Below are positions 46,901-58,054 of a DNA stretch of 64,000 nucleotides, piece by piece (positions within the stretch are counted from its first letter, which is position 1; every line of letters starts with the position of its first letter). The DNA is taken from the NCBI GenBank assembly GCA_012064385.1, contig QRDG01000524.1, forward strand, positions 145,110-209,109, written 5' to 3'. This stretch comes from Puccinellia tenuiflora (taxonomy: Eukaryota; Streptophyta; Magnoliopsida; Poales; Poaceae). Below the pieces are notes generated by a model. The model was not told the origin of the DNA. It was given only the letters and a program-made list of their open reading frames with translations, and made no database searches. The position numbers and the translations under genes are program-made.

Positions 46901-47625
46901 TGCGAGAGAAGAGTAAAGGAAAGATGCGACCAGCTCAAGCCATCAGAGAACACGCGATGATTACAGCGATCATCGTCGACTCGCCGCCGTTGACTTTGCC
47001 CAACCGAGGACAACTGCGACTGCCATCCACCGGTCGGCCGATCATCTTCGGCATCCCTCAAGCCGATGGAGCCACCGACGTCCACTACTGGACAGCCACG
47101 GTATCCTCAACGTCGACCCCATCCGCCGCATCATCTACGGTTACATCGACTCCGCTGTAGTCGAGATCGTCCACGCCTTGGAGTCCGCATCGCGGACAAT
47201 TACGACCGTCATTGACCCGCTATGCCGTCGCGGCATCAACGACACGCGCCGTTCCGGTTTAATCGCCATGCTTCGATCTACGCGTCCTCAATAGCTAAGT
47301 CGTTCTTATATTTAATTCCTACAGTCAATAAGGCTACTTAGCCACACATATAACCTGCTTCGGCCGCACCCGACACTCGGGGGCTGCGCCACATAGTGTA
47401 CAAAGATTTTTTTTTCCTTTTAATCATTGCAGATGTGCTACCCGCCGATTCGACAAGGTCGGACTCGGGGGCCGAACACTCTCGCCCTACTCCGCCACGT
47501 TGACTCCGTCCGCCGCGTCGAGTCCCTCAACGGGACCTAATACAACATCGGGTCGGCGGCATCCGATACTCGGGGGCAACTCCCATCGGGAGCGCTGGGC
47601 GTGCCCGACGAGAATTGACTATGCT

Positions 47626-48010
47626 ACACTCGCAAACAGGACTTAACAAAGTCGGGTTCTCTATAAACCGCACCGGACTTATCAAAGTAGGGCTCTTTAT
47701 TGCCCGCACCGGGTTTATCAAAGTCGGGTTCTCTATAACCCGCACCGGACTTATCAAAGTCGGGATCTTTATTGCCCGCACCGGGTTTATCAAAGTCGGG
47801 TTCTCTATAACCCGCACCGGACTTATCAAAGTCGGGCTCTTTATTGCCCGCACCGGATTTATCAAAGTCGGGTTCTCTATAACCCGCACCGGACTTATCA
47901 AAGTCGGGCTCTTTATTGCCCGCACCGGATTTATCAAAGTCGGGCTCTCTATAGCCCGCACAGGACTTCTCGAAGTTGGGCTCTCTATAGTCTGCATTGG
48001 AATTCTCAAA
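47626..48010 (+). repeat. 36-bp tandem repeat, two alternating types
   Basis: Roughly ten units of TTATCAAAGTCGGG(T/C)TCT followed by a CCCGCACCGG part, alternating between a TATAACCCG and a TATTGCCCG version. The 36-bp length keeps frames open on both strands (plus 47615-48190, minus 48009-47527). Confidence 0.88.
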
Positions 48011-48989
48011 GTCGGGTTCTTTACACCCGCATCGGATTTATTATTATCAAGTTTCTTTGCACCCGCATCAGATTTATTATTATTATCAAGTTTCTTCCAA
48101 CCGCGCTGGATTTCATGGAAAGTGATTCGCTCTCAAAACACGATTAGTATGGTCATCAATGTACCCGACGCATCGACTACGCCTACTTGATATGCTGCTC
48201 TGAGTCTCTGCCTGATTCTGCGAATCGACCAGACACTCGGGGGCTACTCCCACCAGGAGCACTGGTCGCGCACCTGACACTCGGGGGCTGCGCCACATAA
48301 GTCCGGATTCGAGTCCTAGCGGCTAAACGTCGCTCGAGTTCGCCACTTCCACTCCGCCGCGTTGACTCTGTCCGACGCGTCGAGTCCGCCATACCCACTC
48401 CGCTGTGTCGACTCCGTCCACCCGTCGATGCACTTCCGACTTGGTGATTCTCCTCCATGTGAACCGATGGACTTTCGACTCTTAGTCTCCGCCCAACTCT
48501 TCGACTCGACCAGAGACTCGGGGGCTACTTCCATCGGTCCCTCCCAGTCGAGTACCTCCTGGGAAGGCTTAAAAGCACAATAACCCACATACGGGTCGAT
48601 GTACGCACTCGACAAGCTGCGTTTCCCAGATTGCCTCCGCGGCAACAGATCTCTGGATGCCACGTCTACGACGTGAAGGTAAGACCCGTAGATCCGCTCT
48701 ACCGGCCTGGGAGCCGCCTCAGACTGCGCCTACTCAGTAAATATCCGTACCCACAGTACGAAGAAAACCCCGACGGACGCGTTGGGTGCCACACATACTG
48801 CAAGTGTCAAGATTCTGTAAGGCCTCCGCGGCATGAATCTGGCTACACTTGCCTTCCGGGTTCGAGTCCGGGGACTCGAACTTGAAATAGCTTAGCATTG
48901 TTTTGCCCGAGTGCAGTTAACATGACCCGATCCGTCGAGTGTTCCTGGCTTGCTAAGCAATATCCCTTGACTACAAACTATCTCAATGG

Positions 48990-49140
48990 GGCATCGGGTC
49001 GATGTACTTCCGACTCGGTGACGCTCCGCTACGTGGTCATCGACTACGCTTACTCGACACACCGGGTCGATGCACTTCCGACTCGGTGACGCTCCCTTAC
49101 GTGTTCATTGGGTACACTTACCCGACTCTCCGACTTGGCT
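48990..49140 (+). repeat. Two direct repeats of about 69 bp
   Basis: GGGTCGATG(T/C)ACTTCCGACTC and the following text occur twice in tandem. Confidence 0.75.
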
Positions 49141-49282
49141 GTAGACTCGGGGGCTCAACAATGACATTGCCCCTGAGCTTCTTCCGCAAAACCGACGCTC
49201 GGGGTCTCGACTACAACATCGTCCCCGACCATGGCTACGACGTAAAGTCTAGACGACTACCACGGCGCGGACGTGCGGCGCA

Positions 49283-49480
49283 CCTGAGTCCTGTACTACG
49301 ACTTCGGCAGCCTCTACTTCGACCCGAGTCCTCTACTACGACTTCGGCAGCCTCTACTTCGACCTGAGTCCTCTACTACGACTTCGGCAGCCTCTACTTC
49401 GACCCGAGTCCTCTACTACGACTTCGGCAGCCTCTACTTCGACCCGAGTCCTCTACTACGTCTTCGGCAGCTTCTACTAC
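49283..49480 (+). repeat. Five tandem copies of a 40-bp unit
   Basis: GAGTCCTCTACTACGACTTC followed by GGCAGCCTCTACTTCGACC. Close to perfect, so recently amplified. Confidence 0.88.
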
Positions 49481-49594
49481 GACTCGCCATCCTCCGCGTG
49501 ATGAACTGGCACAGACTCCACGTTCCAGGAAGACAATGTTACCGTCGGCCATAAGACACATGAGACCCTCCACGCGATTCTTCGAATCACCCGA

Positions 49595-49609
49595 AGGCTC
49601 GGGGGCTAC
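49595..49609 (+). promoter_or_regulatory. Polypurine tract of the outer element
   Basis: AGGCTCGGGGGCTAC directly precedes the 3' LTR. Confidence 0.7.
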
Positions 49610-49983
49610 TGACAGGGATATGGCCTCCGAGTATTCTCATGAAGGTATAATGCGGCCCATTATGGAGGTGGCCCAGCTAGGCCCAACACATAATTGACTA
49701 CAACTCTTGTAAACCCTACCTGGCTACCTATATAAAGCCAGGTAGGGGCACCCGAATAGACAGCTGACAACAGGCCACGCAACATCCGCCACCGGCGGCC
49801 ACCATGTAAACACATCTATCATGATCATAGTGACTTATAGCAGGATGTAGGGATCCTCCACTGAGGGGACCTGAACCTGGGTAAACTCCGTGTTTGTAAT
49901 CTCGCTCCCGGAATCTCCTACGCCGCCTAATCCACCTCTCGTAAGCTATCCCGTGTAGTATCTGCCGTGATAATCCCACGACA
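49610..49983 (+). repeat. 3' LTR of the outer element
   Basis: 374 bp, TGACAGGG to CCCACGACA. Fourteen differences from the 5' LTR, all of them transitions, plus the 17-bp duplication present only in the 5' copy. Confidence 0.92.
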
Positions 49984-50379
49984 CCTAGCATGGGCTGAGA
50001 GCGACTGGATGTGTCATATGGCTGGTTTTCGTGTTCATTGGTGTGGTTCCAATCTACGGTTCTCGCAATTGAAAATGGTTGATATAGTGTGTTGGTCCTT
50101 TGGTATCTTACCACGACGACTTATTATTTATCTACTACAACAAGCACTAGTACGACATTGTTCGGTTCTGGCGATGGAGAGGCGAGGAGTTCCCCACCTT
50201 TGAATCGCCCGAGTGCTTGTAGTCATCGTCAAATGAGAATGTATTTTTAAACTTTTGAATACTTATTAATTTAGATAAAATATTTACTGAAGACAACAGT
50301 TGTGGCATTAGTCTAGCTAGGGCATGTTCGTTGAATCGTTGGTGTGGTTCCAATCTACGATTTTCGTAAAAATCACAAT
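49984..50379. other. Unique-looking flank with an internal direct repeat
   Basis: TTGGTGTGGTTCCAATCTAC occurs near 50038 and near 50338 with similar flanks. No gene recognised. Confidence 0.5.
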
Positions 50380-50678
50380 GGCATCCGAGCTCACATGCTC
50401 CTGATATTTCGAATAAATTAAAACAATAGTACACGATTATAAAACAATCTGGAGAAAAACATATATAAGTTGTTTACATTCGTGCAAAGTTTTGGAATCA
50501 AATGACATTGCTGTGCAAAAAAGACAAAATTAGTGGTCAGGGCAGAGGAAATGTCATTTGATTCTGAAACTTTGTACGAATATGAAAAACTTATATATGT
50601 TTATTTCTAAATATTTTCGGACTTTTCTACTATATTTAGTTTTTTTTCGAAAATATCATAAATGTGGGGTCGGACGCC
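50380..50678. mobile_element. Foldback MITE, family B (copy 2)
   Basis: The left arm starts GGCATCCGAG and the right arm ends CGGACGCC. Arms of about 135 bp pair along their length, including ACATATATAAGTTGTTTACA against its inverse and a TCATTTGATTC stretch. Related to 6837-7178. Confidence 0.7.
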
Positions 50679-50826
50679 AAAACGTCTCTCCTAGAGAGAA
50701 TGGCAATTTAAGTTATACAAATTTTCGTAGAAGTCTAGCTAGTACGTATGTAATTTTCTCAATTCTAAAAATAACTTGTTTTTATCATCAACTTTGCTTA
50801 TTACTCAACTTTGCAAGATAAAAAAC

Positions 50827-50925
50827 TAATTCCTCCAATCCATAAAAAGTGTCGTCCACTTAGTATAAAGTTTATACTAACTTAATACAAAATTAGCGAT
50901 ATTTTTTACGGAATCGGAGGAAGTA
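50827..50925. mobile_element. Stowaway MITE (Thalos-like)
   Basis: Ends TCCTCCAATCCATAAAAAGT and the inverse TTTTTTACGGAATCGGAGGA, with the central ACTTAGTATAAAGTTTATACT palindrome and TA flanks. About 97 bp. Confidence 0.8.
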
Positions 50926-50999
50926 TTTTTTTTTAGATGTTTGCAAAACTATTCCTGAACCGCAGCACAGCGTGACATGAACTCCTTGCGTGCGCTGCA

Positions 51000-51200
51000 G
51001 TTGTCAAGTAGCTTCCGTGTCCTTTCATAGAAAATGTCTTCCACCCGAGATTTCAGCAGCGCAAACCGCCGCGAAGGCGTCCAGATTCTGGAATCTTCCA
51101 GGTGTGGCGCGCGTCTCCCCTAATTTTATACGGGCGGGGGTCTCGCCGTCGGATCGAATATTTCCCCTTTCCCCCTCCTAGCGCGCGCGCGCTCGCTCGC
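51000..51200 (+). promoter_or_regulatory. Probable promoter of the RMA gene
   Basis: GC content rises sharply. A TTTTATA element (51123-51129), a pyrimidine patch (TTTCCCCTTTCCCCCTCC) and a GCGCGCGCGC tract precede the inferred first exon. Transcription start not determinable. Confidence 0.4.
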
Positions 51201-52274
51201 CGGTCGGCCTCCGCTCCTTCGTCGGAGGTAATGGCACTTCATCCCTCTCAGATTCCGCGTCGAATTCTGTCTTGATTTAGCGCCTGGGGGTGTCGTCGGG
51301 GGACGGATTCGCTCGAGGGGATTTCCCTCTGGTCGGCGTCGGCTATCGATATGCGTACTAGCGATCTGGCGGGAGCAGAAGGGTAGGTTTCGGGGTTGTG
51401 ATTTGGTTTCAAAGTCGGATCCGCGGGCGTGGCCGTATGAGGTCGGATTTGTTTTAAGTATATGTTGGGGGAATTAGATCTTTATCCCGAAAACTCTGGA
51501 ATCTCCCCCCTTTGTTTGGATTAGATCGATTTCCTCGATAATTCCATTTCCTCGAGTATTTAATTGAAAACTGTTATCGTGCTGTGATTTTGAGCTCAAA
51601 TCGATCCTCTAGGATAATTGATAACCGACAGTAAATAAACTTTTGCTTGTTCGAATTGACATGTGTAGGTTAGTGGATTTGGCTAATTTATTTTGTGAAT
51701 AATAAGGTTATATTATCATTTTCAGAAATAAAGAAAGTTACGTTTTCGGAGGAGAGTTTCTAATCATCAGATGACATGTTTATCATAACAAATAGCTGAA
51801 TGTCCCGAGCAGTTGTGTAGATACTATAATATTAATTATTGAAAGTATCATGTTTTTTCTTGTACAAGAAAGCTGTTTTTAACAAGTCTTAACATTATGG
51901 AATATTTCTAGGTGGTCTGCTTGTTAGAGTAACTACTTTATTCTATACACGAACATGAATGATGGGATTTTCGCTTTCGCCCAGAATTTAGAACCTTTTG
52001 GTTTTGAGAGGTGATAGTACTTGCAGGTTGGGTAAAGAATAAGTGGCTGCCTGATGTGTTAAGTACCTTTTGTTTCAAAACTTCTTAGTATTAAGTTTTT
52101 GCGAGAAGTACTTTTCACATGTTATTTTTTTCGGGAAGTACATTTCACATGTTTCTAATTGATTGCAGTGTTTTAAACAGTATTACTCTTATTTCGCCAT
52201 ACCTATTTCTGGATGTGTTCGTGACTGTAGTATCACTGGGAATTGCAGCTTGTTTCACCTCCGAGAACTGCAAA
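51200..52274 (+). other. 5' UTR of the RMA gene with a leader intron
   Basis: A GC-rich leader ends at GGAG before GTAATG (donor at 51228). The T-rich intron runs to AATTGCAG (acceptor at 52248), leaving 26 bases of exon before the ATG. Another possible acceptor lies near 52168. Long leader introns are common in plant E3 ligase genes. Confidence 0.5.
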
Positions 52275-52973
52275 ATGGCTACAAACGTTGCGGAATCAAC
52301 AAGTGTTGGCAGCAGTGGTGATGCTGCTGGGGGGAGCTTCGAGTGCAATATCTGCTTCGAGTTGCCACAAGAGCCAATAGTAACTCTCTGTGGCCACCTC
52401 TTCTGCTGGCCATGCCTGTACAGGTGGCTGCACATGCACGCGAACACACCAGAGTGCCCTGTGTGCAAGGCCATTGTTGAAGAAGACAAGCTTGTCCCTC
52501 TTTATGGCCGTGGCAAGGACCGTGTCGACCCAAGGTCAAAGAACACACCTGGAGCTGATATCCCTAACCGCCCATCTGGGCAGAGGCCTGCAACAGCCCA
52601 GCAGGCTGATCCTAACAACAATTTCGGGAATGTCCATGCGAATCCATGGTTCATGGGCATGGGCGCAGGAGTCCCGTTGGCGAATGCACGGTGGGGTAAC
52701 TATGCGTTTTCGGCTGCATTCGGTGGTCTATTCCCTATGCTTAGCTTCCAAATGCATGGAATGCCAGATCCAACTGCTTATGCGCAGCCTCCTGGGTTTC
52801 ACTATGGGTATGGCCATGGCCATGGGTTCCATGGTGGGCATATGGGGCCTGCCCATGGCGTCCCCCGCCAGCAAGGACCTCTTGGACAACAACAACAGCA
52901 GGCAGACGTCTACCTGAAGGCCCTGCTCCTCATGGTTGGAGTTCTTGTGATTGCAAGCCTCCTAGCATTTTAA
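52275..52973 (+). CDS. RMA1: RING membrane-anchor E3 ubiquitin ligase, RMA type
   Basis: The ATG at 52275 opens a 232-residue protein with a C3HC4 RING finger near the N-terminus (Cys24, Cys27, Cys39, His41, Cys44, Cys47, Cys61, Cys64), a basic linker, a Gly/His/Pro-rich middle and a C-terminal hydrophobic tail (about 213-232) that would anchor it in the ER membrane. This is the architecture of plant RMA proteins and animal RNF5/RNF185, E3 ligases in ER-associated degradation that also control aquaporin trafficking in plants. An in-frame ATG at 52119 would add a non-conserved leader across the splice acceptor, so I reject it. The single coding exon is intact and is the only confident host gene here. 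The exact paralogue number is not determinable from the sequence. Confidence 0.93.
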   Translation: MATNVAESTSVGSSGDAAGGSFECNICFELPQEPIVTLCGHLFCWPCLYRWLHMHANTPECPVCKAIVEEDKLVPLYGRGKDRVDPRSKNTPGADIPNRPSGQRPATAQQADPNNNFGNVHANPWFMGMGAGVPLANARWGNYAFSAAFGGLFPMLSFQMHGMPDPTAYAQPPGFHYGYGHGHGFHGGHMGPAHGVPRQQGPLGQQQQQADVYLKALLLMVGVLVIASLLAF

Positions 52974-53300
52974 AGTAAACTTGTCAGTAGTTTTCCAGTT
53001 GTAATGGTTGTTTGGTGGTAAGAATTGTTAGAATTCTCAGGTGGTGTCATGGTGTGGGCTTATCTTGCGACATAAGTTAGTTGGATTGTTTATATGAAGT
53101 GTCCATGGTATGTAGATTCAGATAAGCTTCAACATGTTACGACATCAGATCTGCTATTTGGATGAAGATTGTGTAATTTGTGCAGTTTTGACGCTTTTGG
53201 TGAATGTAATGTACAATTGGGAGGCCATCTCCTCCTCCTGGATACTTTGTACTATACTGTATTCGTTTAGACTGGGTAGCATATTGCAGTACTTGTAAGA
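52974..53300 (+). terminator. 3' UTR and polyadenylation region of the RMA gene
   Basis: T/G-rich sequence with several near-upstream elements (TGTAATG near 53001, GTGAATGTAATG near 53199). No canonical AATAAA; plant signals are loose. Confidence 0.4.
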
Positions 53301-54740
53301 ATTCTCTTGTTTGCGCCGTGACAGTTCATTACACAGTGAGAGTAAGTTCAATGTATTTAGTTAAACAAATATACATGATATTCTGGAATGCTAGAGTGGT
53401 TATGTCTTGACGGTAAAAATCAAAGATATATTGTATTTCTTGGAAAAGGTTGAGCACATGCGAGCAGTCTGTGGTTGGCGGGTACAAGCCGACCTCGGTT
53501 ATTTAAGAATGCTGATCATGCTCGCCTGATCTTCTTCCAAAAGTGGCGATGAATCATGGCTGGTGCACAGGCCACCTACAGTCCTCTGTTTCGAATTTTC
53601 TGTCCGCCGTTTCCCAGCAAAGAATCTGGACTTGGTTGGTCGCCTGTTCCATCTTTTGTTGGCTAGATCGAACCTTTGAGAACTTGCTTGAACTGTAATG
53701 CATGGCGCTGTCACCGCGCCAAGCCACCTACGCCTACACAAAACCTCTGTCGCACGCGGAACAAGACCTACAAATTTGGCTGGATCCAAGCTATATATTA
53801 TGTTTATTCACCACGACGCCAGATTAGCCTGTTGTGCCGACCAGCACGCCGACGACGAGGAACAAGCCTGAACCGTCTTGTAGGCGCACATGCTGCGTGA
53901 TTCCCCATTCTCATAGATTGCACGGTTTTCCCTTCTTGATGTGTGTGTGTGTGTGTGTGTAAACGTGTAGTAGTCACAAATTGTCGGGTTATTATGATAT
54001 TTGTATTTATTGTATTCCTCACATACATGCCTCATAATTTTGCTGTCATCGTCGGTGCTAAACAAGAGATAGAAGACAGAGAATTGGCAGCGAAATATGC
54101 ATACTCGTCGCCGCCTCGTGTGTGCATTGCAGCACATTGCTGCCGGACAGCCGGAGTTTCTTACGAAGTTCTCCGTGTATTTCTGCTCCAGCTCTGAACT
54201 TTCAGTTCCATTTTTCTGCTTCAGAGAATTTCCATGCCCTGTCCAAACTAAACCGTGTGGTGCACGCTCAAGCTTTAGATGGTTTGCACACAGATGGATT
54301 TGGAGCGAGTGGTAAAAGGTCTGGACAATGTTGGCTAGGATCGAATCGGCAGGCTGCCCGCGGCGGCGGCCGGAAGCTTCACGGCAATGCAAGTTGCAAG
54401 CACTATATAGGGAACGGATGTGTTCGAGTCAGGATGGAGTGGGTTGGGTCATTAGTGGAGTAGCCACCACCTCTGCCTGCCTAGCGAGTAGCGACCCAAG
54501 CTAGTCGTTCTACTGCAAGCGTGCTGCTGCTTATGAATGTTCCAAAAAAAACTACCCAGATCGCTGTCTTTTCGACTGGGTCATGGTCAATTGGTCATAC
54601 ACCGTGACTGTGGTTAAAACTCGTAATATCTTGCGGCCGTTCAACTCATCATGGGTGACGAGCCGCAACAATCGCCAATACGCGTGGACATTTTCCCCCG
54701 ATTCCTCCGTGACCGTTGCTCACGGCATCACACATCTTAA
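53301..54740. other. Intergenic, no supported gene
   Basis: Short frames on both strands without domains (for example minus 53789-53499). A TG microsatellite lies at 53940-53960. Possibly relics of low-copy sequence. Confidence 0.45.
53940..53960 (+). repeat. TG microsatellite
   Basis: About ten TG units. Confidence 0.9.
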
Positions 54741-55010
54741 GGACCCTTTGATTTAAAGGAATATCATAGGATTTTTAGAGAATTAGAGTCTACGAAAGCT
54801 GTTTAATTCATAAATCATCATAGGAACTAATCCCACCGGAATCTTGTAATGTAAATCCGGTAGGAAAATCATGACTTCTAACCTCATAAAAATTCCTTTA
54901 CCACAATCCAATTAAATCACTCTTCTTGTAGGATTCAAGTAGACATAACATCTCAATCATATAAATTTCTTATTCCTACACTTTTTCTGCCTTATGAATC
55001 AAATGAGCCC
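54741..55010. mobile_element. Tourist-like MITE (PIF/Harbinger)
   Basis: TIRs GGACCCTTTGATT and, inverted, GGGCTCATTTGATT, with a perfect TAA TSD (54738-54740 and 55011-55013). 270 bp, AT-rich, non-coding. Confidence 0.82.
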
Positions 55011-55084
55011 TAAGAGATTCGGCGCGTGCTTATTTTCCTTTTACTTTGCTAGCAGTGTTCTGCTTTTTGAAGGAGCATTTAAGC

Positions 55085-55182
55085 AACTCCTTCCGATCCA
55101 TAAAAAATGTCGCCCACTTAGTACAAAGGTTGTACTAATTTAGTACAAAATGAGCGACACTTTTTATGCATCGGAGGGAGTA
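55085..55182. mobile_element. Stowaway MITE (Thalos-like)
   Basis: ACTCCTTCCGATCCATAAAA at the left and the inverse TTTTTATGCATCGGAGGGAG at the right, with TA at the right end. Same family as 50827-50925. Confidence 0.85.
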
Positions 55183-56188
55183 GCTGTTTGAATTCATGTT
55201 TGTCGACGTCATCCCAAGGAGAGAAAGTAGAAAAATGTTGACTCGCATGGTGTACTTACGTGCCTAAAAGTTGACCAGCAGCATACCTTTTTTTTTTTTA
55301 CTTCATTTTTTTTGAGCAAGCGGCGTGTACATACTTGAGTTGAGATATAACAACCGTGACCAATTTTTTTATTGTTTCATGCTATTCTAATATTATTGTT
55401 ACATATTAATATCGCAAGAAATCGTTAGAAATATTCGTAAAAAAATACGGAAAAAAATACCACACACAATAACTTTCGGTAGAGAATACGAAGAACCAAA
55501 GGAGGCAACCGGGGGAGCCACATGGGGCCCATGCAGCAGCATCCGTAGGACCCCACTCGCGTGTCAACCTCGTATGTCTCTCGCGTCGCTTATTCGCATA
55601 TATATTATTGTCCCCGTGACAAAAACATCAGGGATGGATCCTATTTTCCCAATATCAAAATCGAGCCGTCGCTGTCACGGAAATCAATCTAGAGCGTTGT
55701 TCCAGCACACTATCAGACGGCGGAATCATTGCCGGAGGCGGCAGACATCTATACCACCACTAACGTCTCCATGATGAAGCGTGCGTAGTTCTTCATCCTT
55801 AGACTACGGGTTCATAGCAATAGCTACTCTCCTCCATGTTCATCAATACAAAGATCTCGTAGGCTGCCTAACATGATCGAGATCCATAAATCTAAAATAG
55901 ACATGTCAAATCCGCATAAATAAGAACGAAAATGCCAAGTGCCGTTGGTTGTAAAGCAAAAAAAAATCTATTGCTAATACGAACAAGGCACAAGGTTATC
56001 CAGATATCTCTTTTACCCGTCTCATTGGCAACGAGTCCGTAGCATTGACGATGAGTACTACGATCAGTGATAGACTAATGGCCATGGAGCCATTCTTGCC
56101 GATGGAGGTTTTGACACGTGGCCATATTGTCGCTTTGCAACTCGTCGTTTAATAACATTTTCAAAAATCATTATTTTGATAGTCGATG
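55183..56188. other. Repeat-derived, no supported gene
   Basis: 55750-55920 has the look of a truncated LTR fragment (GGTTCATAGCAATAGCTA and GATCTCGTAGGCTGCCTA are common in Triticeae Copia LTRs). Ends not found. Confidence 0.4.
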
Positions 56189-56196
56189 TCGCCAGC

Positions 56197-56332
56197 CAGT
56201 GGCGGAGGAAGGACGGGGCGCTCCACCGTAAGATTCAGCCAAGCCCATATACCGGTTATAGAAAAGGAGAGAAAAAAGGCCCAACCCAACTCAGATCTTC
56301 CCACCTAGCAAATTGAGAGGCACCCGCCACTG
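56197..56332. mobile_element. hAT-type MITE
   Basis: TIR CAGTGGCGG at the left and CCGCCACTG at the right, 136 bp, with 8-bp flanks TCGCCAGC (56189-56196) and TCGCTAGT (56333-56340) that match at six of eight positions, as for an aged hAT TSD. Confidence 0.8.
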
Positions 56333-56340
56333 TCGCTAGT

Positions 56341-57599
56341 AAAGCGGACTGGGAGTACATGGTTGATCTTTTTAACAACGCGGCAAGTAATTTTTCTTTT
56401 CTAGCTATACCTTGAGGAGCAATTGGATGGAATTTTGTAAACTTTGTCAATTCAACTTTGTTGCAGCTCCTGCATAGCTTTGGCCCCTTTTGAGCTGTTG
56501 TGTTTAGCTAGCTTCGCGACGGACATTTAAGTTTCTTTTGTCCTGAAAGTTGTATAAATGGTTACCTATTTGATTTCTATAAAAAGTAGGGCCAAGTGGC
56601 TATTCTGTAAAAATTAATCTCCTCATTTCCCATGTCTTCCCTTTTCTACTCCTCAGCCTATTTGTACCTTGAGCTATGGATAAGTTCCAACCATAATATG
56701 TCGAGCTCATGTGCTTTTTTTTTTCTTGTGACTAGTCATATGCATTTCATTCCGAACATTTTCTCCTATCTCGTCAGAAGTTTGGAATAGGAAACATCTG
56801 GAAAAACTATGCTACCGATGCTTTCTTTTCTCGTTTTATGCAAGTGCAAGCCACTTTCAATTCCACAAGATCTGTAGAGCCTACCGGGAATCGTTGATCT
56901 CTCAAGTCACCGAATTGTTAAGATGGTCTTTGGCCCTGGTGATCTTATCTCAATTGTGTCGGTGCGACAATTCATTCCAGTGGCTTATTAAAATCAAAAT
57001 CCATTGGTGGTGGCCCGTGCCGTGCATGCTCTTTGAGGGCAATGGGACATAGGAAATCATGTAGTAGCATGGATATAAAAACGTACATGGATTCATTAAG
57101 ATCCAAGAATCTTGAAATCCCAGGAATAAGATAATTGCATGATTTAAAACGTCATGCTTTGTTACGATGAGCAAGTTTAATTTGTAAGAAGTTACTTTTT
57201 ACGTTTCATGTTTAGATGTTCACCCCCTTTTTTTTGGTTGTAAATGGGATTACCATGCAAGTCTACAAGTTGCTCACATGAATCAAGCTTATTGTCTTGG
57301 AATTCATGCAGATTTTTCAGATTGCTACTCGTTTCTACTCTTTTTTCTTTTTATACCATTGAACACAGAGCCCTTCGTCATCACGTCGTGGGCACAGACG
57401 CGAACATATGCGTAACGTAGACAGATCCGGGCATCCGGCGCTGGGCAGCAGGCCACCACAGAATTGCATAACCCTCGTCACCGTCAAAACCCGGTATTGT
57501 ACTATGCAAACACAAAACCGGCGGTAGAGTCCGGCCCATACGCACCGTTCCATTTACATGTATGAATCATCTCACACGAATCACCATCGGTCATGTGCT
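56341..57599. other. Intergenic, no supported gene
   Basis: No repeat ends or domains recognised. The minus frame 57553-57335 is without a signature. Confidence 0.45.
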
Positions 57600-57718
57600 A
57601 CTCACTACAGGAATGAGCTTCTATGCCGACGGCTTTTTATCGGGGCCGTCGGCATAGGCTCCGATGAGGCCTGCCCGTCGACACGGCCGTCGGCATAGCT
57701 ATGATTTTTTTTCTGTTT

Positions 57719-58015
57719 TTCGTTTAATATGAAATAATTCATATCTTTAAATCTATAAATCGAAATTTAACAAATAAAGTGTCTAAATCGATTATAAAAA
57801 TGAGAGGAATCCAAATATGACATCCATATCATCTTTTTGATCATGTATATAACTTTTTGCAACATATTTGTGGTACTTGCTTAATAAAAAAAGTCACTTT
57901 TGGCACTTAAAAAATAGAAAATGATATTTATAATAATATTAAAAAATTGTTTTTGGCAACGATGTTTGCCATACCAAGACACACCTATGTGTCAAAAATG
58001 GACACTTTATCAAAA
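57719..58015 (+). repeat. Left arm of the long subterminal inverted repeat
   Basis: Pairs imperfectly with 60240-60530. Examples: TGACATCCATATCAT against ATGATATGGATGTCA, and AAGACACACCTATGTGTCAA against its inverse. Confidence 0.8.
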
Positions 58016-58054
58016 ATGGACAAATCATGGCACGGGGTCCATTTTGACCATTTT

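Larger units (their letters stand above)
46901..49609 (+). other. 3' internal region of the outer LTR element
   Basis: No gag or pol. Holds three tandem arrays and several PPT-like CTCGGGGGCTAC / CTCGGGGGCT words (near 47382, 47574, 48236, 48519, 49146 and 49598). Confidence 0.65.
18133..49983 (+). mobile_element. Outer non-autonomous LTR retrotransposon carrying all nested elements
   Basis: Defined by two LTRs (18133-18523 and 49610-49983), a PBS directly after the 5' LTR and a polypurine tract before the 3' LTR, with a near-perfect 5-bp TSD. Own sequence is 18133 to about 19.4 kb and about 46.9-49.98 kb. No gag or pol is visible in either part, only repeats and GC-rich text, so it is a large non-coding derivative of the LARD kind. 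Termini (TGAYAGGG..CCCACGACA), PBS (GTTGGCGCC) and PPT (CTCGGGGGCTAC) match the inner Gypsy element, pointing to the same Tat-like replication machinery. Confidence 0.85.

Noticed and set aside
19122..46915. AAAGTAAAG and AGAGTAAAG as a 9-bp TSD, or CCTTTACTC at 19333 and its inverse at 46911 as TIR of the MULE
   Set aside because: Matches are short, not followed by pairing sequence, and compete with each other, so I leave the MULE ends open.
47527..48190. Repeat protein of 160-191 codons
   Set aside because: A 36-bp repeat cannot shift frame, so open frames on both strands are automatic.
52119..52274. N-terminal extension of the RMA protein
   Set aside because: Hydrophobic non-conserved text crossing a good splice acceptor at 52248; the ATG at 52275 gives the family's usual start.
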